Source: Phymorhynchus buccinoides (lineage: Eukaryota > Mollusca > Gastropoda > Neogastropoda > Raphitomidae). Taken from it: a stretch of 64,000 nucleotides of DNA. The notes below the pieces were generated by a model that was given only the letters and a program-made list of their open reading frames with translations, ran no database searches and was not told the DNA's origin. Position numbers and translations under genes: made by a program. This document shows, piece by piece, positions 11,181 to 31,900 of the stretch; the stretch's first letter is position 1, and each line of letters opens with the position of its first letter. The stretch lies in contig CM065680.1 in NCBI GenBank assembly GCA_017654935.2, positions 31,602,906-31,666,905 on the forward strand. Reading direction: 5' to 3'.

Positions 11181-12846
11181 TAGGATTAGGATTTTGGGAC
11201 TCAAAACATAGCTGTAAGGCTTTCCTGTCCCATCTTTCATTTTATTTAATTATTTGTCTCGGTCTGTCGCACACTCAGTTTTTGTTAATATTATTCATCG
11301 TAATCATACATAACTGCCTTATACTTATAGTCATTCCATTCGTCGAGAAGGTTTTTAAAAATGTTAGTATTCTGTGCTCTTTTCATGTTAGGTGGTGCAA
11401 CTCTGTTAGTAAAATAAAATTTTCTATTATTAGTCCTGCAATATTGAATAAATATTTTGTCGGTACTGTTCCTTGTTTTGTCAAAATCTGATATTGTGAA
11501 TAAGTCATGTACATTTAGGTCATCTACACTATTAAATATTTTATAAGTTTGAATTAGGTCACCCCTAATTCTCCTTGCCTTTAATGTAGGTAAATTTAGT
11601 TCTTTCAACCTGTCTGAATAAGAAACATTTTGAAGACCTTGTACTAACTTAGTTGCTCATCTCTGTACTTTTTCTATCAAAGCTGACTGTCTCTTTAAAC
11701 CTGGATACCAAATGCAATTTCCATATTCTAAATGAGGTCTTACTAAACCTTTGTACAAGCATAAAAAAGTGTCCTTGTCCAAGAAAGAAAACGTTCGTTT
11801 AATTATACCAATTTTCTGATTAGCTTTACTTACAGCACTGTGAATGTGTTCATCAAATTTCAGTTTATCATCAAATATTACTCCCAAGTCTTTTTCCTCA
11901 GAGCATTTCATAATGACGTTTTCTACACCATTGTTATGCATTTTGTAGTCTTTGCATGGATTGCTTTTTCCCAAATGCATGATTTTACATTTTGAAGCAT
12001 TAAAAAACAGACACCATGTTTCTGACCACCTAACCAATGAATCTAAGTCTTTTTGTGATACATCGTGATTTTTCGTTATATTATACATTTTCGTATCATC
12101 TGCAAAAAATTTACAATAGCTTTTTGTTTCTTCAGGTAAGTCATTTATAAAAATTGTAAAGAGAACTGGGCCAAGAATGCTCCCTTGAGGTATTCCACTT
12201 AACACATTTGTTTTTTGAGAGTATGCATTTCCCACCCTTACAGTTGTTGTCTTTCTTTTAAAAAAATCTTCAATCCATGCTAAAACTTTACCTGTTATTC
12301 CGTAATATTGTAATTTAATAATTAATCTTTTATGCGGTACAGTATCAAATGCTTTTTTGAAATCCAAGTAAATTACATCAATATTTTCACATTTGTCTAA
12401 TAGTTTTGTAAGGTCTTCCATCACTTGCACTTGTTGTGTAACACAAGATCTATGCTTTCTAAAACCATGCTGGCACCCTGTAAAAAGATTATTAATTAAC
12501 ATGATCAACAATTACTTCTCGAATTATAGATTCAAAAACCTTACTAGTAACAGATGTCAAGCTTACAGGCCGATAATTTCCTGGATCACTTTTTGTTCCC
12601 TTTTTAAGTAAAGCAATAACATTTGCCACTTTCCAATCACTAGGGTCAGTTTCATTATCCATTGATTTATTAAAAAGAATACTTAGGGGTACAGATAACT
12701 CTTTACTTAATTCTTTTAATATTCTAGGCGGTATGTTGTCTGATCCCTGGGCCTTATTTACATCCAGTTCTTTTAATTTGATTTCAACAGCTTTTGGTGT
12801 AACCAAAATTTCAGTTAAAGTTTTACCTTCTGACCAAAAGGTTGCA
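11181..12846 (-). mobile_element. Inverted CR1-like LINE 3' segment (reverse transcriptase)
   Basis: On the minus strand, 12846 to about 11291 encodes the C-terminal ~500 residues of a non-LTR ORF2. It starts in the fingers (NYRPVSLTS), then shows DFKKAFDTVPH, GIPQGSILGPVLF, the active site FADD, the thumb, and a C-terminal region ending YKYKAVMYDYDE. Two breaks are visible: a frame change near 12500 and one nonsense codon near 11655. The 3' end carries two ATCCTA units, not poly(A), as in CR1 elements. It lies between the two halves of ORF1 in opposite orientation. It is either a second 5'-truncated insertion or an inversion. I saw no convincing target-site duplication. Confidence 0.82.
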
Positions 12847-12849
12847 GGT

Positions 12850-13503
12850 ATGAGTGACAGGATGGATACTTTTGAGAAGAACCACTCTGCTTGCAGTGAG
12901 GAAGTCATTGAAAAGAAGATACTGGAAGCAGTGGAAGTAAAAGTACACAAGTTCATGACAGAAATGATGGAAAAAGAGAAGATAAAACTCAACATAGTGG
13001 TTGCAAACTTACCGGAAAGTGAGCATGAAACAGCTGAAAAAAGAAAACAAGAGGATAGGGACAGGGTGAGGAAGCTAGTGGGGAAGATTGTGGACGATGT
13101 GAAGGGTGATGAAATTGATGACCCAGTGAGGTTAGGCCCCATCAGGGTGGGCACCAGTGTAAGACCAAGACTACTGAGATTGTCAGTGAAAAGTGAAGAA
13201 ACCAAGAGGAAGATCATGAAAAATGTAGGAAATCTAAACACAAATGTGCCACCCCCAAACAGAGTCTACATTAACGATGACAGCACCCCTAAAGAAAGAG
13301 AGAAAATAAAAAAGCTAAGGGAGGAACTCAAAGTCTGAAGGGATGCGGGACATCAAAACCTGATGATTAACTAGAGAGAGTTCAAGATTGTGACCAGACA
13401 GGTGAGAGACGACAAAAGGACAGTGACACTGACAGACGATGGTCAGACACCTGCTCGTGCATCAGCCCAGGCTGAGGCAGAGAAAGGGGCTGACAAACAT
13501 TGA
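12850..13503 (+). pseudogene. LINE ORF1, C-terminal part
   Basis: Coding starts MSDRMDTFEKN with an acidic coiled-coil-like stretch. A nucleic-acid-chaperone-like domain follows (KLNIVVANLPES, RLGPIRVGTS, RPRLLRLSVKS, VYINDDSTPKERE), as in L1/CR1 ORF1 RRM-like regions. The first stop is at 13336-13338. Reading on shows a second stop and then similar residues up to the TGA at 13501-13503, so the ORF carries nonsense mutations. It continues the ORF1 interrupted at 11181. Confidence 0.7.
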
Positions 13504-13566
13504 CTCAACAAAGGGTCACATGTAAATAGTGTACATAAGCCCGCTGATAAGCAAAATTATTCAAAT

Positions 13567-14129
13567 TTGTTTTCTTCTTCTTCTTCTTGTGATGTTTGTG
13601 AAGATTCTTGTAAGGTTATTTATAGCAATGTGGATAGTTTTCTAAATAAAAAAGATGAACTGCTTGTACGTTTAAGTGAAGTCAAGCCACATATCATAGG
13701 TTTTACTGAAGTATTAGCGAAAAACCAACTTTACTCCATGTGTAGTTCTAAATTTGAACTCCCTAATTATGATATGTTCTTGAATGAAGACCCCAAAAGA
13801 GGCATAGCTTTATATTTTGACAAGACACTAAATGCTAGAGAATGTGAGGAAGTAAATCAGTTACCTTTTAAAGAAAGCTTATGGTGCACCTTTCAAAGTG
13901 CAAACGATGAGTCAGTGCTTATTGGATGCATCTACCGCAGTCCTAACTCAACATCCGATAATTCTAGAAAGCTATTTGAGTTGCTAAATTCTGACTATGT
14001 ATCTTCTTTTGATAAGATTTGTATTTTGGGTGATTTTAATTTTCCAGATGCTAGGTGGAATGAGATTTGGAATGGGGTGGGTAATTTAACTTATGAGTTT
14101 GTAGAAAGCACTAGAGATGCGGAGTTATA
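13567..14129 (+). pseudogene. LINE ORF2 apurinic-type endonuclease domain, truncated
   Basis: The residues show the endonuclease fold typical of CR1/jockey-group ORF2: YSNVDSFLNKKDEL, HIIGFTEV, RGIALYF, GCIYRSPNS and ILGDFNFPDARW. The match ends abruptly at about 14129, just before a CA repeat, so the reverse transcriptase is missing on this strand. With 10833-11180 and 12850-13503 it forms one 5'-complete, 3'-deleted element that ends about 740 bp upstream of the BiP start codon. Confidence 0.78.
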
Positions 14130-14153
14130 AGGCCCGTTTCGTGTTTCAGACAG

Positions 14154-14179
14154 ACACACACACACACACACACACACAC
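14154..14179. repeat. (CA)n microsatellite
   Basis: About 12 CA units at the broken 3' edge of the LINE. Confidence 0.9.
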
Positions 14180-14871
14180 GGACACTTGGCTTTTTACTAT
14201 ATGATTAGTTGTAGTGGTAGTGATAGCATGATGGTGATGCTGATTACTAATCATTACTGTTATTTAATTAGTATTATTATGTTGTTGTTAAACTTACAAA
14301 ATGCTTCTCTTTTATTCCAGGTTTTTGGCTCAAAGTGAAAACAGACCTTCAGAATCATTGGCTCAGCATACTGCATCATTTTCTACTGAAGTGGACTTTT
14401 TTCATAAAAGTATTTGTAGGTGATTAAAGATACCCACTGCATTTCTTAAAACATTTTTTTTTACTTGAGTTGGATACAACTCCTGATCGATTCAAAAATA
14501 TTTGCTTTGGACATCCTGTTTGAAAAAGAAAAGAAAAGAAAACCAATATATTTGTGAATAAGTTTCAATAACACCAGACTTGTGAACAGAACTGTGATTT
14601 TGAAACAATTATTGCCATACTGTTCAGAGCTTTCATCACTAAATATCATCCTGAAAACTTAACCACACAGTATTTTGTTGCGTTTGTGAACCCAGCATTG
14701 TCCAGTGCTCAGTTTCACTTAGTTAAATACAAAAAGAAAAGAAAGACAAGCCTGAAGGAGTGAAGGACTAAAAATAATAGGCCTACCGGAGGAGTTGTGA
14801 TTTAAAGTCAAGTGCACATTTGGTTTCCCAAACAATTTAGTCAAACAGGAAATAATCAACAATTATCTGCA

Positions 14872-22473
<7,602 letters not shown>

Positions 22474-22948
22474 AGTGTCTGGAACTTTCAGGAAGCATTG
22501 AATATTTGGGGATGGGGAATGCATAATATAGCAGGGATCTTTGAAGTGTGTGAGAGTGTAGATCTGTGAATCATACTGAATGTGTCCTTTTTAAATTGTA
22601 TTCAGTATAGTGTAATTGGAAAGTTTGTGGGGGTTTTCCATTCAGTTTGTTTATTGCAATGATCTAATGGGTTTTATTCTTGCTTTATGTGTGCGTGTGT
22701 GTGCTTTTTTTTAAAGCAAGGCCGATTTTATAAGAAACCATAATCTTTTGTCTGAGCATATTATGCATTAACTTGTTCTTATCGATTTTGTCAAATCCAG
22801 TATGTCATAATGTGTGAGAGATTGCAGGTGTTCTCAATTTAGCATGTTTTATATTGTAATTTGTTTTAGCTGATGAAGCAATAATCACATTTTAATAATT
22901 TAGAGAGAAATAGGCCTGTGCAATAGATTGCTTTAAATCTAAATTCTC

Positions 22949-23029
22949 GCCCAGCCCGCCAGAATAGTATCTGCCCCTTATGCTATCTGGCAGTCATGGT
23001 CGGAAACGACTGACTGGCATAAATACATA
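22949..23029. repeat. CCAGAATAG...GACTGACTGGCAT dispersed repeat (copy 3)
   Basis: Same blocks as 4311-4399 (GCCAGAATAG, ATCTGCC, CTGGCAGTCATGGTC, AACGACTGACTGGCATA). It lies about 480 bp past the BiP stop codon, probably in or just after its 3' UTR. Confidence 0.7.
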
Positions 23030-23365
23030 TAACCAGTATTAAGCGGAAATATGAAATGGCATGAGTATGAAGGTATGCTTTGATATGTATTAAATGAGCA
23101 TGTATGCGTGTCTGTAAGAAGGATAAGTGAACATGTACATGCATTTTTGTGTTATTTCATGTACAATATTGATACAATGTATAATGCACACAATGCCATA
23201 CATATCCATTATCAGATGGCCCTTTGTGTGCATTGAGTTTGTAAGTATAAAATGAATATATTTATGAAAATTGGTTTTGTTATTTGACATGTAGGTGCAT
23301 ATTGCAATTGTTCATTTCTAAATTGTATTTGGTACATTTGCACAATTTTTTTTCCCTACTTTTAA

Positions 23366-23827
23366 CTCATTCCATGCTGGCCAGTTGCTTCCCTTTGCAA
23401 GCGTTCTGTACTGGCCAATTTGCATAGGTTGCCCAAATATTATTTTCTAAATAATGGTAACAGATACAAACGTGACATTTTAGCAATATGTACACAATAT
23501 ACAGTACTAACACCTGCAACAGTTTCAAAGCATCCACTTGATTAGTTTTGATTTGTGATATTTTAAAATAAATGCATGTTTTGTCAAGCCAGGCACACTC
23601 ATAATAGCGAAAATAAAATTTTAAGGTCCCTACAGCCAGCCAGTCAGTGTCAGAGGCATGAATGAAACGTAGTACATGTAGTAGCCCTCTGAGCCACTTT
23701 GAAGCACGCATGACTGTTAACCTATGAACTATGAATTTTTAAAGTTCACATGCGATATCCCGTTACCTTAGTAACGAGGCGTTGTGCGCATGCCCTGCGA
23801 CGAGAGCGCAGGTTAGTATAGAAAGAG
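23366..23827. mobile_element. Possible piggyBac-like element with TTAA ends
   Basis: TTAA at 23362-23365 and 23828-23831 bounds short inverted ends CTCATTCCATGCT and AGTATAGAAAGAG (imperfect). It contains no transposase. The inverted ends are short and imperfect, so the call is tentative. Confidence 0.5.
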
Positions 23828-23831
23828 TTAA

Positions 23832-25096
23832 CCGTAGCATTTTTTCTCAATACCTTATGAAAGGGAGGTAAGTCATCAAAACTCACCGGAAGCGACAATT
23901 TCATGAGCACATTTCCCCCCTTGTAAATGGATTTTTATTAAGGTTACAGAATGCAGTAGATGTTATTGTTTACAATGTCAATGATTTATTTTACATTCTG
24001 TATCACGTAGACTGTCTTGCTCAAATATGTGGCGTCCTTAACTTTGTCATGTGCATAAGCTGTCCCAGATCTCACTTGTTACTCTTTTGTTTTCTTCATC
24101 AAATTTTGTACTTTTAAAAATAAAAATTGAAATTACCTTTTTCATTTGCAATTCTTTTTTTCTTTGTATTGTTGAGAAATCAGTTGGCGTGCTTCAAGAT
24201 GAAATACAAAGACGGAAAACTAGAAAGCGCTGATACCGAGACTCTCCTACTTGTAGGTTGTTACAGGGTATTAAATAATGAAAGGGTTCTTTCCCATTCA
24301 GGGATAGTTTTGCATTTGTGATGGTGCAGGCGGTGAAGAAAAAACAATCACAGAGTTCAAACAATAACTCTAAACAATGCTGTAGCGCTTGGAACATATC
24401 TACTGCCCTTAAAAGTTCATCAAAATCTCAGACCTGTTTACCCCCAACACAAGTCTTGAGTAGTCTGGATAGCTGAAAAGAGTACTTTTTGTGCAAAATG
24501 TGTAGTTCATTAAACCATCAAATAATGTTCACTGAAAATGAGTAGTAATCAAGAATTAGAGCATTATTTTCAGTTTTGAAGAGTAGTAGAGGTCCAAATT
24601 GAGTAGAATACTGCTCGAAAAGAGTAGAGTAAACGGGTCTGAAATCTATTCATAAACATTTGAACAATCTTACCCTTTAACAAAGATGTCGCATATGAAA
24701 AGAATATTAATGATGAAACAAAGTGGTGACTGCTGGATTCTATTGACAAGAATGCTTACATCCAGATGATAATTACATATAGACTCCAAAAATGTAATAG
24801 GCTTTGGGTGACATCCTAACTCTTCTCGAATTTCAACAAATCTGTTCATGACTAATTGAGTATTGTTATGTTGTTAGTAAACCAACGAGGACAAAAAACC
24901 CAACAACCTTACTTTCCTTTTTTCCCTTACCTTTTGCCAAAGATGGCAACAGAGTACACACTCAAGTCACTGGGTAACCAGCCATTAGCTGATTATGATG
25001 AAAATAAGGAGAAATGTTTGTTTTTTAAAATTGACCAGACAACCATTGTGCTGGATCTTTTCACGACAATAGCATTTACAAGAATCTCCAGCAAAC
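23832..25096. other. AT-rich intergenic stretch, nothing recognised
   Basis: No splice-consistent coding segment, RNA gene or repeat was recognised here. The open frames of 60-90 codons have no recognisable domain. Confidence 0.5.
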
Positions 25097-26081
25097 TGGA
25101 GAGAGACTGGCAGACAGTCAGGTGGTAGAGCTTTTACATCATCAGCAGTCAAACTCTGGAATTCATTGCCTTCTGCTGTCAGACATAGTCAATCTTTAGC
25201 ATCGTTCAAAACACAGGCATCAGAATAGTCTGAAGTCCAATCCTCTGAAAACCACGGTAAAAGGGCTATCTTGGCCCAAGACTGAAGAGGGACAACACTG
25301 AAATGAGTTCCCAACACCACCAAAAAGGCTTAATATAGTGAGAAATCTCTTTAAAATGCTATTTAGCTCAAAGGATAACACTCAATAAAAAGGCAAAACC
25401 TCTGACAAGAGAAGCCAATCCTGTCAGAAATTTTTAATCCTCTGATCCTGACAATTCTGATGCCTGAAAACAAATCTGAAAACCCATCTGTTCCGGCAGT
25501 CTTTCCAATAACACCCCCATCTCCATGTGTGCGTGTGTGCACGCGCGTATGCGTGTGTTTGTGTGCATGCGTGCGTACATGTGTGTGTGTGATTGTGCGA
25601 TGTGTGTGTATGATTGTGCGATGTACGTCCGTATGTTTGTATGTAATTTGTGTGCGTGTATTGCGTGTATGTGTGTATATATATGTAATTTGTGAGTGCG
25701 TGCGCCCACGGCCGCGCTTCCAAGCAGGTGTGTGTGTGTTCTGTGTGGGTATATCTGCTTGCATGTGTAGGAGAGAGTGTGTGCGAGTATGTGTCTGTGA
25801 GTGCGAGTACACGTGAGTGTTTTGTGTATGTGAGTGCGTGTGCGCGTGTTTGTACAAGTGTATGTTTGAGTAAGTTTGTGTGCGTTTCAGTGAGAATGTG
25901 TTTTCTGTGTTTTATTAAATGTGTGTGGGTATGTCTGTGTGCAAGAACGCGTTCACTCTCGTGCGTGCACATACGTGCGCGTGTGTCTGTTGTGCGTGTG
26001 TGAGTGTTTCAATGCTGATTGTAAAGCGCTTTGTGCTCGATAAAAAGCGCTATATAAATATCCATTTATTATTATTATTAA
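25097..26081 (+). mobile_element. 5'-truncated LINE: ORF2 C-terminus, GT-rich 3' UTR and tail
   Basis: Around 25130-25220 the plus strand encodes AFTSSAVKLWNSLPSAVRHS, the typical end of L2/CR1-group ORF2. A ~450-bp interrupted (GT)n/(GTGC)n tract follows (25530-26000). The tail is AAAGCGCTATATAAATAT followed by ATT repeats (26020-26081). The LINE at 56190-58906 has the same order: ORF2 end, GT-rich UTR, GCGCTATATAAAT, (ATT)n. Confidence 0.75.
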
Positions 26082-28956
26082 AGACAAAGGTCTAAACAAA
26101 GTTTCCATTATTTTTACAAGATGCATCTAATTTCATCATCCAGTCTTCCGCACATACACAATGAAAAGTTTGCAAAGAACACTTTGAAAGGGAAAAAAAT
26201 CTTTATTAGAAAAAATTGCAATACATCGGAATCTGGTTAAATGAAAACAAACTTTAAAGAAAGAAAAACTATTCTAAACAATTATCCTTATTAAAATTAA
26301 AAAAAAGACAGAAACAAAACACAAAATACAGACACAAATAATGTTTTAACACTGACTTAAGAATACATCTGGGCCTTAGTTACTGTTACAGTTCCAAAAA
26401 TAAAACTTTATCGTGAAATTTTATGTACTCAGAAAAAAATGGCACTAGCTCAATAAAGATACTTTTTTTTAAAGTATATCTGCCGCATCAACATTTAATA
26501 ATTTATGTAATTCCACTCCTTTCATGCAGTAGAAAGGTACTAGTAACAAACAATGAGTTGCATTGATCCTTTCACCACCAGCCAAAATATACCATTAAAC
26601 TTAACTGGGAAGAGAAAAAAAGCATGTACAATATTGGGAATTCCTCTGTGACGTGTATAACATTAGGCCTCTCCTTGCCTCCCAAAATTAAGAAAATAGG
26701 GTCTTCGGATAACAGGCGCTGGTTTGATGGCTTTTAGTGGCATGGGTGTTAAACCATTGTGGTGCATAAATGCGACATTGGCGGTGAAAGGGTTAAGGGA
26801 AGCATTTTATATCACACTGCTCAAAACACCAGTTCTTGATATTCTGCACTTTTTAAGAATCTGTAATCCATGCCTTTCTATCTGTTATTCATTCTCCTCA
26901 ACCTGACCATATAGGATACAATTTAAGAAAATTCTTTAATATTTTTACCCCCCAAAAAAGGAAACAAAAACTTCACAAAATGACAAAGACTGACATCAAT
27001 TGAACACATATTGTTTAAAATTTTATAACTAGTCGAACTTTAAATAGTCTTGTATATTGCATATTTCAGACAAGAAACATTTTCTATTAATATTCTTTTT
27101 TTGTTAATAATTATTTGTTCTTTTACCAAGCAAAAACAGGCTTTCCCTGAAACAACATCATACACAAAAGAAACAGAGAGTTTGTATGAAAAGGAAGGGT
27201 CAAAGAAGGACATAATTCCAAATTTATAAAAACAAATGCGTTTCCTTAAAAAAAAATCAAAACTGAAAAGGATAAATGTAACACTAACAATAATAAATGG
27301 GGAATTTGATATTCGAAATTCATACTATTAAGCAGCATGGAAAATAGAAAGTATTTGCATTCACTATAACATAAAAAGTCCACAAAAAACATTTCCACCG
27401 GTCTTAGCATTATCTTGATACATATAATTTATCACACGAAAAGTTATTTATTTCAAAAGTTTGTTTTCACAGATACGGAAAGAATTTTATTGATTTATGA
27501 ATTAAGTTGCTCATTTCAAAAGTTTGTTTTCACAGATATGAAAAAAACATTGTATGGATTGTTAACTTACTTTAGCTACATTGAAATACATGCGCATTAC
27601 AACAATCAAATTTGAGCACCACATCACATGCATAAAATTGATACCCAAATGTACAGGAATTTACAACTATAGTAAGAAAATACCAAACTGCAATCTTTGA
27701 ACTTTCAAAAAAACCTTTTCCCTGCAAAATTGATCCTATTACATTATCTAAAATAAACAAAACACAAGAAAAGCATTTCTAGGCTTACAGAAGAAAATCA
27801 ACAAAAAGAAAACTCATGCGCATTGTTAAGTCTAAGCACAAAAAAAAGCAGATCTAAATATTTTCTTTAAAAACACACAGAACAAACACAATGTACACAT
27901 GCACAAATCATAATACAACAAGGATTCTTATTATTGGATGGGAGCCGATGTTGGATTCATACTTGGCTTTAAAAAACAGAAAACATGAACAATCGGTTCA
28001 ATTGGATTTAGATTACCGGTAAGATGTTCCATTGAAAAAAATGGTAGCACACTAATTCTGAGCCTTTTACTTACATTTGAAATAATATTCACTTATCGAA
28101 CAAAAATGGTATACTGTAAATAGTAATGTATTGCAACCCACAAAACAATTTTTGTTTTTTTTGTTACATAAATAGGAAATAACACGCTCCACAAATAAAG
28201 GATGTTTTTGTATAAGTAAAAGGTAATTTAACCATAAACACACAAAATGCATTTTAAGATCTTAAGTGAGTTTTAGTATTGTATTATATCAATCAGACAC
28301 ATTTTCCTGATTAGATAATGCCCAAAAAAAGATTAATAACGTGATTCCAGTATACATTTAAATAGTTTATAAGGATTTATTAAGTGTATTTTTTATTTCA
28401 GTAATCACAGAGCTACAAAAGCAGTAATTAAAAATTAAACAAAGGGATAACATTAATTAAAGAAAAAAAGCATCAGTTGATATGTTGTTCTTTGAAATAT
28501 ACACTGCTGACCACATTCCTAAAAAAGAACAAAAAAATCCCATTATTTGGCCAAGATTGCCCAAAATAAATCTGTTCGAGAAATGATCATATTCGTAAAA
28601 TAAGATTTTTAAAAACTTGGCAGCACATCATTACATAGCTCATATGCATGAAATGCAGAAAAGATCATAAACTTTCTATCAGAGACATCCTTTCCCCCCC
28701 CGTTTTGTCCAAGTAACATGAAGTTTGACGACTGAAGCCTGGCCAAAAGTAAAATTGTGATTAAAAAAACAACAACCCCCAAAACAACCTGATAAACTGA
28801 CAAGATACAGAGAAAAAAATTCAGTCTAAATACAAATTGATAATAAAAAGACGAGAAAAAAATCAGCTATCCTAGGTCATCTAAAGTGGTCAAAAAAAAT
28901 ACTAGCAGTGCAGAAATTAACACACAAAAAGGTGTTAACACAGAGAGGCCAAGAGT
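26082..28956 (-). other. Presumed 3' UTR/downstream region of the 12-Cys secreted protein gene
   Basis: AT-rich sequence without coding signal between the stop codon at 28957 and a LINE tail. On the minus strand AATAAA occurs at 26202-26207 and at 28377-28382, so the polyadenylation site is ambiguous. This segment also holds the MITE at 26568-26792. Confidence 0.4.
26568..26792. mobile_element. piggyBac-like MITE
   Basis: Ends TCCTTTCACCACCAGCC and TTGGCGGTGAAAGG are inverted. Flanks are TTGA (26564-26567) and TTAA (26793-26796), a TTAA duplication with one substitution. Length and ends resemble 18635-18853. Confidence 0.65.
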
Positions 28957-31900
28957 TTAGTGACGCCTTTCCGGCTTGAACTGAAGGATCTGAGGATGAT
29001 CAGTGTGGTAGCACTTCTCCTCGGGGAAGAAGGTGCGCAGGGCGGTCTTGATGTCCGTGGTCACCTCTTCGCGGCAGCCCGCAAAGGTCGTCTCGATGCA
29101 CTTCTCTTCCATGTCCAGAGCACTGCAAATCAAGCACAGTTTGTGTGCAGAGGGGGGAAAGGCTGGATAGCTCCACTATCTACACAGTAACTCACTGTAA
29201 ATTCAGATTTTGCTTCAATTATAACTACAACATTCTGGAAGGTTGGGGGGAAACTGCAGCGAAGCAAAGTGAGCAGGGTGTATCTGCTAGTTATTTATAT
29301 TACAAGGCACAGGGATTTCAGGTTGGGGAAAAAAGTATCGCCTTATAGTCTGTAAAATATAGTATATAGACAGTATAGATGCTTACTGGACAGAATCAGA
29401 CCTGCCAACCCCCTAACAGACCAAAGAGGAATATTTGTAGCAGGAAAGAGGAATTTTTGGGAGCTAAGAGGAATTTTGACGCGGCATCTTACCTTTTGCG
29501 CGTAAACATAATTTGAAGCAAGCAATTTTCATCCTTGTGAACTTGTCTTGTTTAAAACTAGTCTTGTCTGGAAGTGTCACAACTATTCCTAACACAATAG
29601 AAGCTTTCGGTTTGTTCCTCTGTCCTTTTTATTTGGGCAGATCAAGACGGTTGGTGCCATAGACGACTTAAATAATAAGACTTGGAAGGAAGATAATGAA
29701 TCAACTTAAGTTTATCTTTGTTCTCCTTTCCTTCTGTTGGCTTGAAAAAGTCGGTAACGATGGAAGACGAAGTCTGGGAGTTTGCAGTTTCGATAAGACG
29801 ATGAGAAGTAATGTGGCATTTGATGTCTTGACACCCTCCATAGGAGACTTTTAAATGTAGTGAGCACATCATACATCAAGCATGATGCACACTTTCTTGA
29901 TCTCTGAATGCACAGATACTTTTCCATGTAATCTTGGCAGATATATTGGTCTATTCTCTTTCTTTTCTCCCCAGTCTCACACAAATCGATGACAATCGCC
30001 ATATTGACGGAAGTGCGCAAACAGAAACTGGAAAGTCGGTTATATGCACAGCAGCTGTGCTGCTCTGTATATAAGACAATGAATTTTTGTGTTAAAAAAC
30101 CCTTTTTTTTAAAGTTTTTAAAGTGGAATTTTATGGACTTGAGCGGAAGGGCGGAAGAAATTCCGCTCAAAGCAGAAAGGTTGGCAGGTCTGCAGAATAG
30201 ATATATACTTTTTCATTTTCATTGCAGTTTGTTTGACAATCCAATCGGCTTCGCTTATTTCATAGCCCAGCCCAACACAAAGGGCTTTTCCATGGCTGTT
30301 GCCTCATAGACATAACTGAATTTAGGGTTTTTATTCATCACAAAAGCCCTGCAGTCAAACTTTACTTGTACTTTTAGTTGTACCATATTTTTGGGACTAT
30401 AAGGCGCACATTTGTATAAGGTGCACCCCCCAAATTTTACCCAAATTTCAGATTTTGTTACTATATTTTCTTACTATTTCATCAGTCAGATTATAAGGCG
30501 CAGGGGTCTGAGTCTTGGAAAAAAAGTACTGCCTTATAGTCCGAAAAATATGGTAGTTTGGCTTTCCATTAAACACAATATTACAGTGGAATTTTACTAT
30601 TAAGACTACTTTCCACTTCAGACCTACTTCTCCGAGACATTGCCCTTCTTTGTAAGTATTAAAATTACCTCCCTATTACAACTCCCTCCCACTTAAGATC
30701 TTAATAGGCAGGTTCCACTGTACCAAAAGTTCTGATTAACGCCAGTACATGATAATGAAGAATGGCAAAATCATTGCCTTCCACAAAAAGCTATTAATGT
30801 TTTGAATGCTTTGCTCATCATCCAATAGACCACATAATGCAAGAAAAAAAACCCAGAAATTTGACAGCAGTTAGATACAAGAAAAATGTGCCTTATACGA
30901 GGGGCACTCCATATATTTTGCAATGTGAAGATTCAGATGACATCAGAACATATTAAATGGTGTCATGAGATAGGCCATGATCATAATACCTATGAAGCAA
31001 AATTTTATTATTTTCCACCAGTTCATAGCCGTTGAGCAATGCAAAATGTCTGCCAAGGTGAACCTTTACATTGATCCCAAGCTGTGAACATTTCTATAAT
31101 GCAAATAATTTATATCTATAAACATTTATGCTTATACTCAAGGAAAGATATTCAAATAAAGGTATTCAACTTTGATAAATTGTTTTTTAGAACTTGCTCG
31201 GTCACAAACAAAAGTTCACAAATGGCTCAAGGGCTTTCAGTTTGGCAGAGGAACGTGAGAAGAAAGTGACCGTTATAATTGTTAAGTTACCGTTGTGACT
31301 GTTAAAACCATAGCCAGTGTAAAGACTCTTGTCGGAAATGATCTCTGGACAAGTGCTGATGAGATGAAAAATATACTGAACTTTTCATCGGGAAGCCTGG
31401 ATAAATTCTTACATGAACACCTGTGTATGCAGAAGCGTTATAACTGTTATTTCCCCACTAGTTTACTGAAGATCAAAACAGGGGTAGGGTTGAATGGTGC
31501 CCCCAAATCATACAACAAATTAGATGGCGAGAAGTCAGCCAGCATTTGGGGCATCGTTAAAAATGACACAACACTTATCTGTCAGTATGATCCAAAAAAG
31601 TAAAAATTATTCATTTGGATCTTTCAGGTGAGACCCCACCAATAAATTGCCATAGAAAAGAGAACAGCAGCAAAATTTATCAAAGAAATAGTTGCCGTGA
31701 TTTGTTTCTGAAAAACTGGTTCTATGACCTCAGTTCACCTCCCAGAAGGAACAGCTTTCTCTGTAGATTGAAACAATTATCTTTTTAATCAAAGGCACTT
31801 TGGGTTTGCTGTCCAGGGTTCAGTGTGACAACGCAGTGACCACACAGCTGCAGCTACTTTGAACATTTTGCATGAAAACAGACTTTTGCAGAGTTTGCCT

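Noticed and set aside
24051..25128. Several 60-90-codon ORFs between BiP and the LINE tail
   Set aside because: No splice signals in consistent phase, no recognisable domains, AT-rich composition.
25363..25972. Thr/His- and Cys/Val-rich ORFs of 90-180 codons on both strands
   Set aside because: They translate the interrupted GT/CA tract of a LINE 3' UTR. No domains or splice-consistent neighbours.
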